Source: Salinibacillus kushneri
GTDB lineage: Bacteria; Bacillota; Bacilli; Bacillales; Alkalibacillaceae
NCBI RefSeq assembly: GCF_900111405.1
Contig: NZ_FOHJ01000002.1
Coordinates: forward strand, 186,001 to 250,000
Direction of reading: 5' to 3'
DNA length: 64,000 bases
Under the pieces are notes generated by a model, which worked only from the letters and a program-made list of their open reading frames with translations, had not been told where the DNA came from and made no database searches. Shown in pieces: positions 53,633 through 62,756 of the stretch (its first letter is position 1; each line of letters opens with the position of its first letter). The position numbers and the translations under genes were made by a program.

Positions 53633-54565
53633 ATGGAAATAGAAGAATTGAGATCTTTCTTAACCGTCGTACAAGAAGAAAGCATATCAAAGGCTGCAGT
53701 TTTGCTTCATCTTACACAGCCCACTTTAAGTACCAGAATTCGTAGACTGGAAGAAAAGCTTGGTTTTCCCTTGTTAGAAAGAAGCTGGGATGGTGTTGTT
53801 TTGACGCATGAAGGGCATTATTTCCTGCCTTATGCTATTAAACTGTTACAGGATATGCAAAATGCGCAGAAAGTCATTACATCCTATAAAGACTATGGTT
53901 TTGAGCAATGGCTAAAGGAGACCAACGATGATAAACTCTATATAACGATTGGAATTAACCCCTGGCTGGCACCTGTGTTTTCGGATGCTATCATAAAAAT
54001 ACTATCCCATGAATTTCCTCATCAAAAATATCAATTAATTACACGTACAACCAATAGTTTAAAGTGCTTACTGCGTTATGGGCGGATTGATGTGGCCATA
54101 TATTACGAAAATGAAGAAGAGATAACACCACATGAAGAATATCTTTTAGAGGATGAAATGATTCTATTATGTTCACAGGAAATTTACAGTTTTTTGCAAG
54201 GTGATTTGACGCGTCTTCGTTATTTAAGCAAGCCCTTTCTTTTATTCGATAATCCAGGATTAGCAAATAATCGGGACACCTACAGACAACTATTAAAAAC
54301 CCTGCAAATTGAACAATTGCAATTAGTTGATGATTTAAGTGTCATGTTGAGTTATATTACCTCTAATATTGGTTTTACCGTATTACCAAATGCAGCCACA
54401 CTTGAATTACAAAACATCTACTCTACATCAATAAAATGTGTACCCATAGGTGAGATGATTCAACCCCTAAGGCTAAAAATAGCTTATGAAGAGTCCATTA
54501 TCTCCGTAAATGTTGTTGAAAGAATGACTGAACAACTCACATCAAGATTAATCAATACTTTTTAA
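53633..54565 (+). CDS. LysR family transcriptional regulator
   Basis: 310 residues. The N-terminal HTH reads LRSFLTVVQEESISKAAVLLHLTQPTLSTRIRRLEEKLGFPLLER (about residues 5-50), with a C-terminal ligand-binding domain. It is divergent from the amidohydrolase-transporter operon with a 243-base shared region, the classic arrangement for a LysR activator and its target. The effector is presumably the N-acyl compound or its product. The ATG has a weak AAAGGATG before it. Confidence 0.88.
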   Translation: MEIEELRSFLTVVQEESISKAAVLLHLTQPTLSTRIRRLEEKLGFPLLERSWDGVVLTHEGHYFLPYAIKLLQDMQNAQKVITSYKDYGFEQWLKETNDDKLYITIGINPWLAPVFSDAIIKILSHEFPHQKYQLITRTTNSLKCLLRYGRIDVAIYYENEEEITPHEEYLLEDEMILLCSQEIYSFLQGDLTRLRYLSKPFLLFDNPGLANNRDTYRQLLKTLQIEQLQLVDDLSVMLSYITSNIGFTVLPNAATLELQNIYSTSIKCVPIGEMIQPLRLKIAYEESIISVNVVERMTEQLTSRLINTF

Positions 54566-54783
54566 AAAAATGCTTGAGCACGTAAAGTTCATTCTTATAC
54601 GACTTTTATCCGAAAATAAGACTAAATAGTGGTCATCCCTATTTTAAAAAAACTGATGAAAATATATATTTGTCTATTTCCTTTGATTCCAGTGTTTCAT
54701 TTTTACAATGGAATAAAAACATGTATAATATTTAATTACCAAACCTAATCTAATAGAAATTTACGATAACTGGGGGGATTTAC

Positions 54784-55596
54784 ATGACATTACCAAAAGC
54801 ACTAACAATAGCAGGTTCAGATAGTAGCGGAGGAGCAGGTATACAAGCAGATCTTAAAACTTTTCAGGAGCATGGGATTTATGGGATGTCTGCGTTAACT
54901 GTGGTTGTTGCCATGAATCCACATAATAATTGGTCTCATGATACCTATCCAATAGATGCAGATACAGTACGAGCTCAATTATCCACGATTTTAGAGGGTA
55001 TTGGTGTTGATGTAATGAAGACGGGAATGTTACCGACTGTCGAAATTATTGAAACAGCCGCAAAAGCCATAAAAGATTACAACTTAAATCAAGCGGTTAT
55101 CGATCCTGTTATGGTATGTAAAGGTGCAGATGAGGTTATTTATCCAGAATTGGCTGAAGCTCTTCGAGATGTTTTAACACCTGTTGCTAAAATTGTAACC
55201 CCTAACTTGTGGGAAGCAGGTCAGTTAAGTGGAATGGGGGCCTTAACAACTATTGAGCAAATGAAAGAAGCAGCAGTTAAAATTCATGAACTAGGTGCCC
55301 AAAATGTTCTCATTAAAGGTGGAAATAAACTCGATCATGAAAATGCCGTCGATGTATTTTTTGATGGGAATAAGTACGATATATTGGAAAGTGAGCGTAT
55401 TGATACGCCATATACACATGGAGCAGGCTGTACATATTCAGCTGCTATTACGGCTCAACTTGCAAAAGGTGTAGACGTTAAAGACGCTGTTTATGAGGCT
55501 AAGAGGTTTATTACATCAGCTATCCGTAACTCCTTTAAATTAAACCAGTATGTAGGACCTGTTAACCATGGAGCACAAAGGTTCTATGGTGAATAG
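54784..55596 (+). CDS. pdxK: Pyridoxine/pyridoxal/pyridoxamine kinase
   Basis: Ribokinase-fold kinase of the ThiD-like type, 270 residues; the close B. subtilis protein, once called ThiD, is PdxK and phosphorylates B6 vitamers. The start LTIAGSDSSGGAGIQADLKTFQE and the block DVMKTGMLPTVEII are intact. VIDPVMVCKGADEVIYP and the catalytic end DTPYTHGAGCTYSAAITA (anion hole GAGC) also match PdxK over true HMP-phosphate kinases. There are no thiamine genes nearby, which agrees. It is a single gene. Confidence 0.88.
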   Translation: MTLPKALTIAGSDSSGGAGIQADLKTFQEHGIYGMSALTVVVAMNPHNNWSHDTYPIDADTVRAQLSTILEGIGVDVMKTGMLPTVEIIETAAKAIKDYNLNQAVIDPVMVCKGADEVIYPELAEALRDVLTPVAKIVTPNLWEAGQLSGMGALTTIEQMKEAAVKIHELGAQNVLIKGGNKLDHENAVDVFFDGNKYDILESERIDTPYTHGAGCTYSAAITAQLAKGVDVKDAVYEAKRFITSAIRNSFKLNQYVGPVNHGAQRFYGE

Positions 55597-55599
55597 AAA

Positions 55600-55800
55600 A
55601 CATGAGGCCGGGACAAAAGTTTTTATCAAAGAACAACTCAAACGAAATTGAAATGATAGATGCTAACTAGCTAAACCCGTTCCCGAAAGATACTCCACTT
55701 TCCTTGGGTGGCTGAGGTGTGCTACTTTGTGCTGCCCTACTGTGGGGGAGCTCATCAGTGTTTCCTCCCTAGGATAAGGAAGGCTTAGATGACTTTACAT
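55600..55800. repeat. Dispersed intergenic repeat, family B-like
   Basis: After pdxK comes GAGGCCGGGACAAAAG, then CCCGTTCCCGAAAGATACTCC and CACTTTCCTTGGGTGGCTGAGG. The latter resembles, on the opposite strand, the family B copy at 37.7 kb. It covers much of the 428-base gap to the YodB-like gene; a 61-codon hydrophobic frame in the same gap is not convincing. Confidence 0.4.
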
Positions 55801-56024
55801 AGCACAATAATATCATGTGCATACCTTTTGGAGGAGTCTACTTAGATTTTCCCTGCTAAAATGGTTTATTGTTTTCTCTGGAGTTGATTGTCTTTGTTAT
55901 GTCTTAACCTCTTTTTTTATGCCTGTGACTCCCTTGATAAGTTCAGTTATAATAGGACTTATTAAAGATAACGGTTTCATAGATTTTATGGAAAGGTTAT
56001 AATAAGAGAAAAAGGGTGGTGGAG

Positions 56025-56363
56025 ATGAACCAGCATCAACTTTGCCCTAAATTTGAAAAGGCAATGAAATTGTTAAATAAACGTTGGACAGGTTTAATTA
56101 TATATCAACTTCTGTTTGGTTCACAACGATTTTCTGAAATAGAATCATCACTTCCAGTCAGCGGAAGACTGCTTTCTGAGCGACTGAAGGAACTTGAAGA
56201 AGAGGGTGTTGTAGTTCGGAAGATTTATGCGGAAGTCCCTGTACGCGTGGAGTACTCATTAACAGAGAAAGGGATAGAATTAAAACCCGTGATTACGGCT
56301 ATTCAAAATTGGTCAACTAAATGGATTGAAGATGTGAAAACAAAAGAATCAAACTACAGTTAA
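56025..56363 (+). CDS. HxlR/DUF24-family regulator, YodB-like
   Basis: Winged-helix regulator of 112 residues. The N-terminus LCPKFEKAMKLLNKRWTGLII closely matches B. subtilis YodB, including the conserved Cys7 that senses quinones and diamide by thiol chemistry; ERLKELEEEGVVVRK is the wing region. It probably represses nitroreductase- or quinone-detoxification genes elsewhere. ATG 56025 follows AAAGGG by 8 bases. It stands alone, 52 kb from the mhq operon of the same window. Confidence 0.85.
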   Translation: MNQHQLCPKFEKAMKLLNKRWTGLIIYQLLFGSQRFSEIESSLPVSGRLLSERLKELEEEGVVVRKIYAEVPVRVEYSLTEKGIELKPVITAIQNWSTKWIEDVKTKESNYS

Positions 56364-56393
56364 AAGAACCCTGATACAAGTAGGGTTCTTTTG
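56363..56393 (+). terminator. Terminator of the yodB-like gene
   Basis: AAAGAACCCT pairs with AGGGTTCTTT around a 9-base loop, followed by T and G. Confidence 0.85.
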
Positions 56394-56485
56394 TTTATTT
56401 TATAGTATCCAATTTTTTCTAGTTTAAACATAATAGAAATGGTAAAATGAAGAAAAGAATTAAGTCATTTGGGGGAGGGGAAGCA

Positions 56486-58516
56486 GTGAAAAGGAAATCA
56501 CAACTGCCCTTTCGTTTGAATATCCTGTTTTTTGCCATTTTTGTTATTTTTTCTTTTTTAGTTTTACAATTAGGGGTTGTGCAAATTTTAACCGGGGGAG
56601 AAGCTCAGCAAGTACTTGATGAGACAGAGAATACAATTACAAACATTCCTGTTCCCAGAGGGAAAATGTATGATCGCGATGGAAATCTCATTGTTGATAA
56701 TAAATCGACATATGCGATTACCTATACTCCTCCAAAAAATGTCCAGCCTAAAGATAAATTAGACATTGCACAAAAGCTTTCAAACTATATTCAAGTGGAT
56801 AACAGTGATATTACACAACGAGATATGAAAGATTATTGGATTTTGACACGACGTGAAGAGGCCTATGCCCGGTTGTCCGAAAGTGAAAAGAAGCGTATGA
56901 ACGATGAAGAGCAATACCAGAGCGTTTTAGACCGATTAACCAAATACAATTTGGATCATTTGTCAAAAGAGGAATTGCAAGTTGTTGCTATTAAACGAAA
57001 ACTTGATGAGGCCATGGAGCTTACACCGCACATTGTTAAAAATAAAGGAGTTACTCAAGAGGAGTATGCTACCGTAGCCGAGCACTCGAATGAAATGCAA
57101 GGAATAAATGTCACAACTGATTGGGACCGTAAATTACCACAAGGAGAAACGTTCGCTAACTTTATTGGAGGCATTACTGATCATGAGGACGGTATCCTTA
57201 AAGATAATGTGGATTACTATTTAACCAGAAACTATAACCGAAACGAACGGGTGGGTCAGAGCTTTCTTGAACAACAGTATGAAGAAGTATTGGCTGGACA
57301 AAAAGAACAGTATCGGCATATTACCGATAAAAATAATAATGTCATTAGATCGGAATTAATTCAAGAAGGAAAACAAGGTAAGGATTTAGTGTTGTCTGTT
57401 GATATGGAGCTGCAAAAAAAGGTTGATCAAATTGTTCAGGAAGAATTAGAAAAAATTATTGATAAATATCCGTATAAAAATCAGTATTTAAATAACGCAC
57501 TTGTAGTTATGATGAAACCGAAAACTGGAGAAATTCTCTCTATGACAGGTATACGTTACCATCGACCAGAAAACGAAGCTAATTATTTTGCAGATGAATC
57601 GTATCGTACCGTGTATGATGCTCATTTACCAGGATCAGCTATTAAAGGAGCAACGGTTTTATCCGGCTTTCAATCTGGAGTCATTACGAAAAATACAGTA
57701 TTTAATGATCGGCCGATTAAGATTGCAAATACAGAAACCAAAAGCTCTTACGGGACATTGGGACCTGTAAATTATTTAACGGCTCTGGAGAAATCATCCA
57801 ACGTTTTCATGTTTTTTGTAGCAATGCGTATGGGTGGTGACTATACTTATGTTGAAAATCAATCTGTTGATTTTAATCCAGAGGCCTTTACGGAAATGCG
57901 GAATTATTTTAAACAATTTGGTTTAGGTGTAGAGACGGGTATTGATCTTCCCTATGAAGCTACAGGGTTGGAAGGGGATAAGGAAAGTGCAGGTCTTTTG
58001 ATGGACTACGCTATTGGACAATATGAACCGTTTACAACGCTTCAACTGGCACAATATGTATCTACAATCGCAAATGATGGATATCGGATAAAACCGCATT
58101 TGGTGAACGAAATTCGTTACCCGGGAACAAAAGATCAACCAGGACGTATTTATAAAACCATAGGTCCAGAAGTGATTAACAAGCTTGAAATGGATGAGGA
58201 ATATATTCAAGCGGTACAAAATGGTTTTTATCGCGTATTTAATGGAAGTAATGGTACAGCAGCCGGTACGTTCTCTAATTTACCTTATGTGGCTGCGGGA
58301 AAGACAGGTACTGCAGAACAGCCTATCTATGAAAACGGGAAGTTGATTGCCGATACAGAAAATCTAACTCTGGTTGGTTACGCACCCTATGATGATCCGG
58401 AAGTATCCTTCGCAGTTGTCGTACCCCGTGTCGGCTTAGAGTCAGGAGATACCATTAATTATAAAATTGGAAAAAGAATCTTAGATGCCTACTTTGAAAA
58501 CCAACAAAATAATTAA
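56486..58516 (+). CDS. Class B penicillin-binding protein (PbpA/PbpH-like transpeptidase)
   Basis: Monofunctional transpeptidase of 676 residues that crosslinks peptidoglycan during elongation. A short cytosolic tail and one membrane helix (about 10-30) are followed by a dimerisation domain (PRGKMYDRDGNLIVDNK) and the transpeptidase domain. The active Ser384 is in PGSAIKGAT, SSN is in EKSSNVF, and KTGTAEQ is at Lys606. The start at GTG 56486 is chosen because GGGGGAGGGG sits directly upstream; the frame runs back to ATG 56447, which has no ribosome binding site. Related to B. subtilis PbpA and PbpH. Single gene with a hairpin after it. Confidence 0.9.
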   Translation: MKRKSQLPFRLNILFFAIFVIFSFLVLQLGVVQILTGGEAQQVLDETENTITNIPVPRGKMYDRDGNLIVDNKSTYAITYTPPKNVQPKDKLDIAQKLSNYIQVDNSDITQRDMKDYWILTRREEAYARLSESEKKRMNDEEQYQSVLDRLTKYNLDHLSKEELQVVAIKRKLDEAMELTPHIVKNKGVTQEEYATVAEHSNEMQGINVTTDWDRKLPQGETFANFIGGITDHEDGILKDNVDYYLTRNYNRNERVGQSFLEQQYEEVLAGQKEQYRHITDKNNNVIRSELIQEGKQGKDLVLSVDMELQKKVDQIVQEELEKIIDKYPYKNQYLNNALVVMMKPKTGEILSMTGIRYHRPENEANYFADESYRTVYDAHLPGSAIKGATVLSGFQSGVITKNTVFNDRPIKIANTETKSSYGTLGPVNYLTALEKSSNVFMFFVAMRMGGDYTYVENQSVDFNPEAFTEMRNYFKQFGLGVETGIDLPYEATGLEGDKESAGLLMDYAIGQYEPFTTLQLAQYVSTIANDGYRIKPHLVNEIRYPGTKDQPGRIYKTIGPEVINKLEMDEEYIQAVQNGFYRVFNGSNGTAAGTFSNLPYVAAGKTGTAEQPIYENGKLIADTENLTLVGYAPYDDPEVSFAVVVPRVGLESGDTINYKIGKRILDAYFENQQNN

Positions 58517-58522
58517 TTCTGA

Positions 58523-58554
58523 GAAGGCACCACTTTTTGGTGATGCCTTTTTCC
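58523..58554 (+). terminator. Terminator of the PBP gene
   Basis: AAGGCA (58524-58529) with an inner CAC/GTG pairs with TGCCTT (58544-58549), followed by T5. Confidence 0.75.
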
Positions 58555-58654
58555 ATGGAAAAAAAGATGAAATGAGTGTATGTAGATAAAAGATACGTCC
58601 AGCTTTTGTTATTTTATTTTGTCAAAAAATTTCTAAAAATGTAGAAGAAAACAT

Positions 58655-58683
58655 TTGAAATTTACAGGTCGTTACAGTAAGAT
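58655..58683 (+). promoter_or_regulatory. Possible SigA promoter of sda
   Basis: TTGAAA (58655-58660), 17-base spacer, TAAGAT (58678-58683). I found no DnaA box nearby, although sda of B. subtilis is controlled by DnaA. Confidence 0.4.
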
Positions 58684-58775
58684 AAGATATTGTAAGATAG
58701 CTTCTATCAGTAGAATACTTTTAGTAATTTTCCATTCATTTACATAAATAGGTAAAATAGTAGGAGGTTTAATGA

Positions 58776-58814
58776 ATGAAGTATCATTCAATAAAGAGGT
58801 GGAAGTATGTTTAA
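58776..58814 (+). CDS. Leader ORF coupled to sda, 12 residues
   Basis: ATG 58776, 8 bases after TAGGAGG, encodes MKYHSIKRWKYV and stops at TAA 58814, 8 bases inside sda. Its ribosome binding site is stronger than that of sda. The overlap suggests translational coupling. Confidence 0.45.
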   Translation: MKYHSIKRWKYV

Positions 58815-58950
58815 ACAACTATCTAACTATGCGCTGGAGGAGGCGCATAAAAATGCGTTACGTTTAAAACTGGATCAGGATTTTATTAAAATTCTACAAA
58901 AGGAAATGGAAAACCGTGGTTTGACATGTCAAAAGACCTCTAATAACTGA
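58807..58950 (+). CDS. sda: Sporulation checkpoint protein Sda
   Basis: 47-residue Sda-type inhibitor of the sporulation histidine kinase. The pattern LSNYALEEAHKNALRLKLDQ then DFIKILQKEMENRGL follows B. subtilis Sda (L-S-x3-L-x-E, L-x-L-x2-D-F-I, E-(I/M)-x2-R-x-L). Sda is a helical hairpin that binds KinA and blocks autophosphorylation when replication is incomplete. ATG 58807 has AGAGG 7 bases upstream, and a long terminator follows. It is divergent in detail from B. subtilis, so the kinase partner may differ. Confidence 0.8.
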   Translation: MFKQLSNYALEEAHKNALRLKLDQDFIKILQKEMENRGLTCQKTSNN

Positions 58951-59026
58951 AAACGCCAGCAATGCTAATCTTCAACCATTTGTTTGAATACCCGTATCCC
59001 AATCCCTGCTATTAAATCATCAAAAT

Positions 59027-59087
59027 GAGGTATTCTCCCTGCTTTAAGGCTATTGACGATTAATAAGCAGGAAAAAATACCTCTTTT
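59027..59087 (+). terminator. Long hairpin terminator after sda
   Basis: GAGGTATT (59027-59034) with CCTGCTT (59038-59044) pairs with AAGCAGG (59065-59071) and AATACCTC (59076-59083), followed by TTTT. Confidence 0.75.
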
Positions 59088-59166
59088 AATAGGTTCCTGT
59101 TAATTATTATTTAAGCTTTGTATAAATCCCTCCATTGTAGAAAATAGTATGAATGGAGGTGGCAAC

Positions 59167-59649
59167 GTGAGACATTTCTTAAGTATAGGAATCAAATTTG
59201 TCGTTATTTGTACGGTTGTTTTATCCCTCTACTCTGTATTCCAAAATCCAGGCGTGCTTAGCCTATTGGGAATAAGTATAGCACTTGTCGGATTGGGATA
59301 TCTACTGGGTGACGTATTAATATTAAGAAGATTTGGAAATTTGACAGCAACCTTATCAGATTTCGCGCTCTCGTTTTTGGTATTATTTTTCTACGGTATC
59401 ATTATGGATATTCCAACATGGGAAGCGGGAAATATGGCGCTATTTAGTGCCTTATTTATCACTGTAACGGAAAGTTTATTTCACTTCTATATGCAAAATC
59501 GTGTATTCGACGAGCCTTCTTATAATGATGAAAGTTACCGAACGACCAAACGAATAAATTCGAGGACAATGCAGACAGAAACATCAGATGAAGTATTTCC
59601 TTATGATGTAAGAAGAAAACAGCATAAGAAGAAAAATAAACAAAATTAG
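59167..59649 (+). CDS. DUF2512 membrane protein (YndM-like)
   Basis: 160 residues: four hydrophobic spans in the first 115 residues, then a charged Lys/Arg/Asn-rich tail. The pattern GYLLGDVLILRRFGNLTATLSDFALSFLVLFF is typical of DUF2512 (YndM); the function is unknown. The start is GTG 59167, 7 bases after GGAGG; the frame runs back to 59149. Single gene with a bidirectional terminator. Confidence 0.85.
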   Translation: MRHFLSIGIKFVVICTVVLSLYSVFQNPGVLSLLGISIALVGLGYLLGDVLILRRFGNLTATLSDFALSFLVLFFYGIIMDIPTWEAGNMALFSALFITVTESLFHFYMQNRVFDEPSYNDESYRTTKRINSRTMQTETSDEVFPYDVRRKQHKKKNKQN

Positions 59650-59683
59650 ACCAGGGAATAACCTTGGTCTAATTTTGTTTAGC
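59642..59683. terminator. Bidirectional terminator
   Basis: AAAATTAGACCA (59642-59653) and TGGTCTAATTTT (59665-59676) form a perfect stem between convergent genes. Confidence 0.88.
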
Positions 59684-60913
59684 AAGCTCTCTTCGATGTT
59701 TTAGATCAGGTAAAATTTTACGAATCATCATCATACCTAAGAAGCCGCAAGCTAATATGAGAATTGACATAACCTCTTTATTAAATATAGCACCAAGCGA
59801 AACAAATACAGAACTAAGCATCATAGATCCATTAAAAACCATGCCATATACAGCCATATAAGAACTTCGCTTTTCATCACTCGGGATGCTGGCCATGTAA
59901 TCCGATTGGATAGGTACGCGCATTAATTCGCCAACTGTAGCTATAATCATAAAGATGAATAGTAACCATATATTATTAAAATAGCTTATTCCTGCATAAC
60001 CTGCTGTAAAAATAATAATGGAGCCTAAAAAAGCCCTGTCTTCTTTTAATTTAGTAACCCACTTCGTAATAAAAACAGTAAGCAAAACAACTATAATGGT
60101 ATTTTCAGATTTCAGAAATCCTACCATTTCTACTCCGGTAACATCTATGAAAAGTAACGATTGTTCAGGCATTTCCTCGTTGAGTCGAACCCCAATATAG
60201 TTTTCCATTTGGTTTTCAATCGACTGAATGAATAGGCCGGCCAAAACGAAATATAGAAAAACTTTATCAAAAGCTACCTCTTTATAGCTTTTAGCAATAT
60301 TTCTTAATACCTGTTTCTGTTTTGTGTGTACTTGGCTTTCCATCGTTTCTTCGATAAAAAAGATAACCAGGATATTTGATAGAAGCCCAGTAACCGAAAG
60401 AATGATTAACAGTTCAAATAAGTAATAATTAAACATAAGAGCTCCAATAATTCCACCAATAGCAAATGCGAGATTAAAACTCCAGTACAGTAATGAATAG
60501 ACACCTTTACGCTGGTCAGGTTTTGTGATGTCAATAATCATCGCATCAGCTGCTGGTCCATCTAAACCAAATGAAGCCATAATAATGAGGGTCATCAAGT
60601 AAGTGATTTCAGGTGAAACAAGGGCAGGGGAATTGGCAACCGCCATGATAATAAAAGCAAACATACGTATGATTCCTGCAACAACCATTAATTTTTTTCT
60701 GCCCATTCGATCTGAATAGTACCCACCATATAGTCCCACAAGGAGTCCAATTAGTACATTGATTAAGAGTAAAATTCCAGTTAGCTTCGCGCCAAAGTGT
60801 TCGGCAAAATAAATAGCCATAAAGGGAAAAATAGCTCCGGATACGATGTCAGTAAAAAATATCTGGATAATTCGAACCTTTATATTTGGATGGTAATCTC
60901 TGAATCTTGTCAT
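59669..60913 (-). CDS. Major facilitator superfamily transporter
   Basis: 414 residues with about twelve membrane helices. The MFS loop motif GGYYSDRMGRKKLMV lies between helices 2 and 3. The family resembles multidrug exporters of the YttB type, but the substrate is unknown. ATG 60913 is preceded by GGAGGGAAG at 8 bases; the upstream ATG 60928 lies within the ribosome binding site. The end overlaps the shared terminator. Confidence 0.85.
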   Translation of the reverse strand: MTRFRDYHPNIKVRIIQIFFTDIVSGAIFPFMAIYFAEHFGAKLTGILLLINVLIGLLVGLYGGYYSDRMGRKKLMVVAGIIRMFAFIIMAVANSPALVSPEITYLMTLIIMASFGLDGPAADAMIIDITKPDQRKGVYSLLYWSFNLAFAIGGIIGALMFNYYLFELLIILSVTGLLSNILVIFFIEETMESQVHTKQKQVLRNIAKSYKEVAFDKVFLYFVLAGLFIQSIENQMENYIGVRLNEEMPEQSLLFIDVTGVEMVGFLKSENTIIVVLLTVFITKWVTKLKEDRAFLGSIIIFTAGYAGISYFNNIWLLFIFMIIATVGELMRVPIQSDYMASIPSDEKRSSYMAVYGMVFNGSMMLSSVFVSLGAIFNKEVMSILILACGFLGMMMIRKILPDLKHRRELAKQN

Positions 60914-61256
60914 ATATCTTCCCTCCATTCTCTGGTGTTAAGTGTTTTATAAATGTTGTTATATATTAGTCATTGAAGTGCTGGGTTATTTTATCATATA
61001 GGAAACGGGAAGAGATGAACACAGTCTTGGGAATGAGATTTTACACCCACACCTCCGTTTACAGTCTGAAATCTATTCTTTCTATGGACTTGTTTCATTA
61101 AAATGAAGGAAGAAAATAAATGGATTGTTTCACATAATCTTAGGTACGATTAAGACATGAAAAGCTTGAATCAATAGTAGAGAAGGATTAGGATTGTACA
61201 TGAAGTGATATGTGGAAAATCTTTCCGGATGCTCAACTAGCCTATTTTTAGGATGA

Positions 61257-61427
61257 ATATGTAAAACGGCTGCTTTACTATATGATCCTATTTGGACGAG
61301 TGCGGTGGATCAAACGAAGGACATTGCCGTTGTGTTAACATCTTTGCTTTATTATAATCTTGGGAAAGTACCTGCATGGTTGATTGTGATTTGTACGGTC
61401 TTGTTTCATGTGACTTTATCGGGGTGA
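61257..61427 (+). pseudogene. C-terminal remnant of a chromate transporter (ChrA)
   Basis: Reading KTAALLYDPIWTSAVDQTKD, then IAVVLTSLLYYNLGKVPAWL and a stop. The motif LYDPVWTSAV and the final hydrophobic helix with KVPPWLVV are typical of the ChrA C-terminus. The upstream part is gone (TGA in frame at 61254). It lies in the 515-base gap before the FosB-like gene; I see nothing else there. Confidence 0.65.
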
Positions 61428-61443
61428 TATAAGGGGGATTGCT

Positions 61444-61839
61444 ATGATGAACGTAAAAGGGTTTAATCACATTACACTTAATATTTCTGATTTGGAAAGA
61501 TCACTGGAATTTTACCAAAGGGTTCTGCGTATGAGCCTGGTACATAAAGGGAGAAAGGATGCTTATTTAGAATGGGGAGAGGCATGGATTTGTCTTCTGG
61601 AAAAGAAGAACTTTTCATCTGTTGACACCCAATCATTCGGTGTAAATCATTTTGCATTTTCTATTGCTAAAGAGGATTTTTTCGAGGCGGTTCATCAATT
61701 AGAGAATCATGACGTAACAATAGTAAGAGGACCAATTAAGCGTGGTAAAGGCTGGACCATTAATTTCCTGGATCCTGATGGAATTGAAATGGAATTACAC
61801 ACATCAAATTTACAAGAGCGAATGACGGTCTGGGAGTAG
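61444..61839 (+). CDS. VOC-fold protein, FosB/FosX-like
   Basis: 131 residues, one glyoxalase/dioxygenase-like domain. Metal ligands are likely His9 (FNHITL), a His in GVNHFAF and a Glu in EMELHTSNLQ. The segments LVHKGRKDAYLEWGEAWICL and the ending LHTSNLQERM resemble fosfomycin thiol transferases (FosB: FHTGTLQDR). Fosfomycin resistance is possible but not proven; other glyoxalase-type activities are equally plausible. Tandem ATGs (61444, 61447) follow GGGGG. The next gene starts 10 bases later. Confidence 0.75.
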   Translation: MMNVKGFNHITLNISDLERSLEFYQRVLRMSLVHKGRKDAYLEWGEAWICLLEKKNFSSVDTQSFGVNHFAFSIAKEDFFEAVHQLENHDVTIVRGPIKRGKGWTINFLDPDGIEMELHTSNLQERMTVWE

Positions 61840-61849
61840 GAGGATGATT

Positions 61850-62659
61850 ATGCGTTTGGTTTCTATTTGTCCTAGTAATACAGAAATGATTGAGTATTTA
61901 GGCCTTACGGAGTTTTTAGTGGGCGTGGATGACTATTCGGATTGGCCGGAATTTGTTAAGACCTTACCAAGTTTAGGACCTGATTTGGATATTGATATGG
62001 ACAAAGTAGAATCATTAGACCCTGATTTAGTGCTTGCATCACTTAGTGTACCAGGAATGGAAAAGAATGTTGAAGAGCTTGAGAGACGAAACATCCCGCA
62101 TATTGTGTTAAATCCAAATTCTTTAGAAGAGATTGGGGAAAATCTATTATTTGTGGGTCAGCATTTAGGTGTATCACAAAAAGCAAAGGAAGTCTATCAA
62201 TCTTATAAAAATATTATTAGTGAATACCGTGCACGTTCGGATAGAATGAAAGAGAAAAAAAGCATTTATTGGGAATGGTGGCCCAAGCCAATTTTTACTC
62301 CAGGAAAGACAAATTGGCTCACAGAAATTAGTGAATTAGCCGGCACCTATAATATTTTTGCTACAGAAAACCAAGCAAGTGTACAAACCACCTGGAATGA
62401 TGTGAAAGAGCGCAACCCTGATATTATTTGCATGGTTTGGGTGGGTGTGAAAACAGAAAAAATGAATCCGGATTTAGTTCGTAGACGCCCACAATGGGAA
62501 CAAATGAAGGTAATCAAGGATAATCAGATTTTCGTATTAGATGAGTCCTTGTTTTGCAGGCCATCTCCCCGTTTATTAGAGGGCTTGGAAAAGCTTGGAT
62601 CACTTCTATTTCCAGATATTTTTCCAAAGTATCAAGGAAATGATCCACTACTGAGATAA
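61850..62659 (+). CDS. BtuF-like cobalamin-binding protein without signal peptide
   Basis: 269 residues of the periplasmic-binding-protein fold related to BtuF (vitamin B12). It starts MRLVSICPSNTEMIEYLGLT and ends with the conserved FCRPSPRLLEGLEKL. There is no signal peptide and no lipobox, so it is probably cytosolic, and no ABC transporter genes are near it. The start ATG 61850 is 7 bases after AGGAGG; the ATG at 61844 is too close. Co-transcribed with the FosB-like gene. Confidence 0.75.
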   Translation: MRLVSICPSNTEMIEYLGLTEFLVGVDDYSDWPEFVKTLPSLGPDLDIDMDKVESLDPDLVLASLSVPGMEKNVEELERRNIPHIVLNPNSLEEIGENLLFVGQHLGVSQKAKEVYQSYKNIISEYRARSDRMKEKKSIYWEWWPKPIFTPGKTNWLTEISELAGTYNIFATENQASVQTTWNDVKERNPDIICMVWVGVKTEKMNPDLVRRRPQWEQMKVIKDNQIFVLDESLFCRPSPRLLEGLEKLGSLLFPDIFPKYQGNDPLLR

Positions 62660-62756
62660 TTCATTAAAATTTTTAAATAGACTTCTCAATAGGTAAAAAA
62701 TCATTTATAATGGTAGAAATTTTCTAATAATTGTTGTGGTTGGGGGAATTTTACAT

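Noticed and set aside
55817-56002. 61-codon hydrophobic open frame between pdxK and the YodB-like gene
   Set aside because: GTG start without a properly placed ribosome binding site, no recognisable family, and it lies next to a repeat. Possibly a gene remnant, but not supported.
58551-58775. DnaA boxes upstream of sda
   Set aside because: No TTATCCACA-like 9-mer found by eye on either strand.
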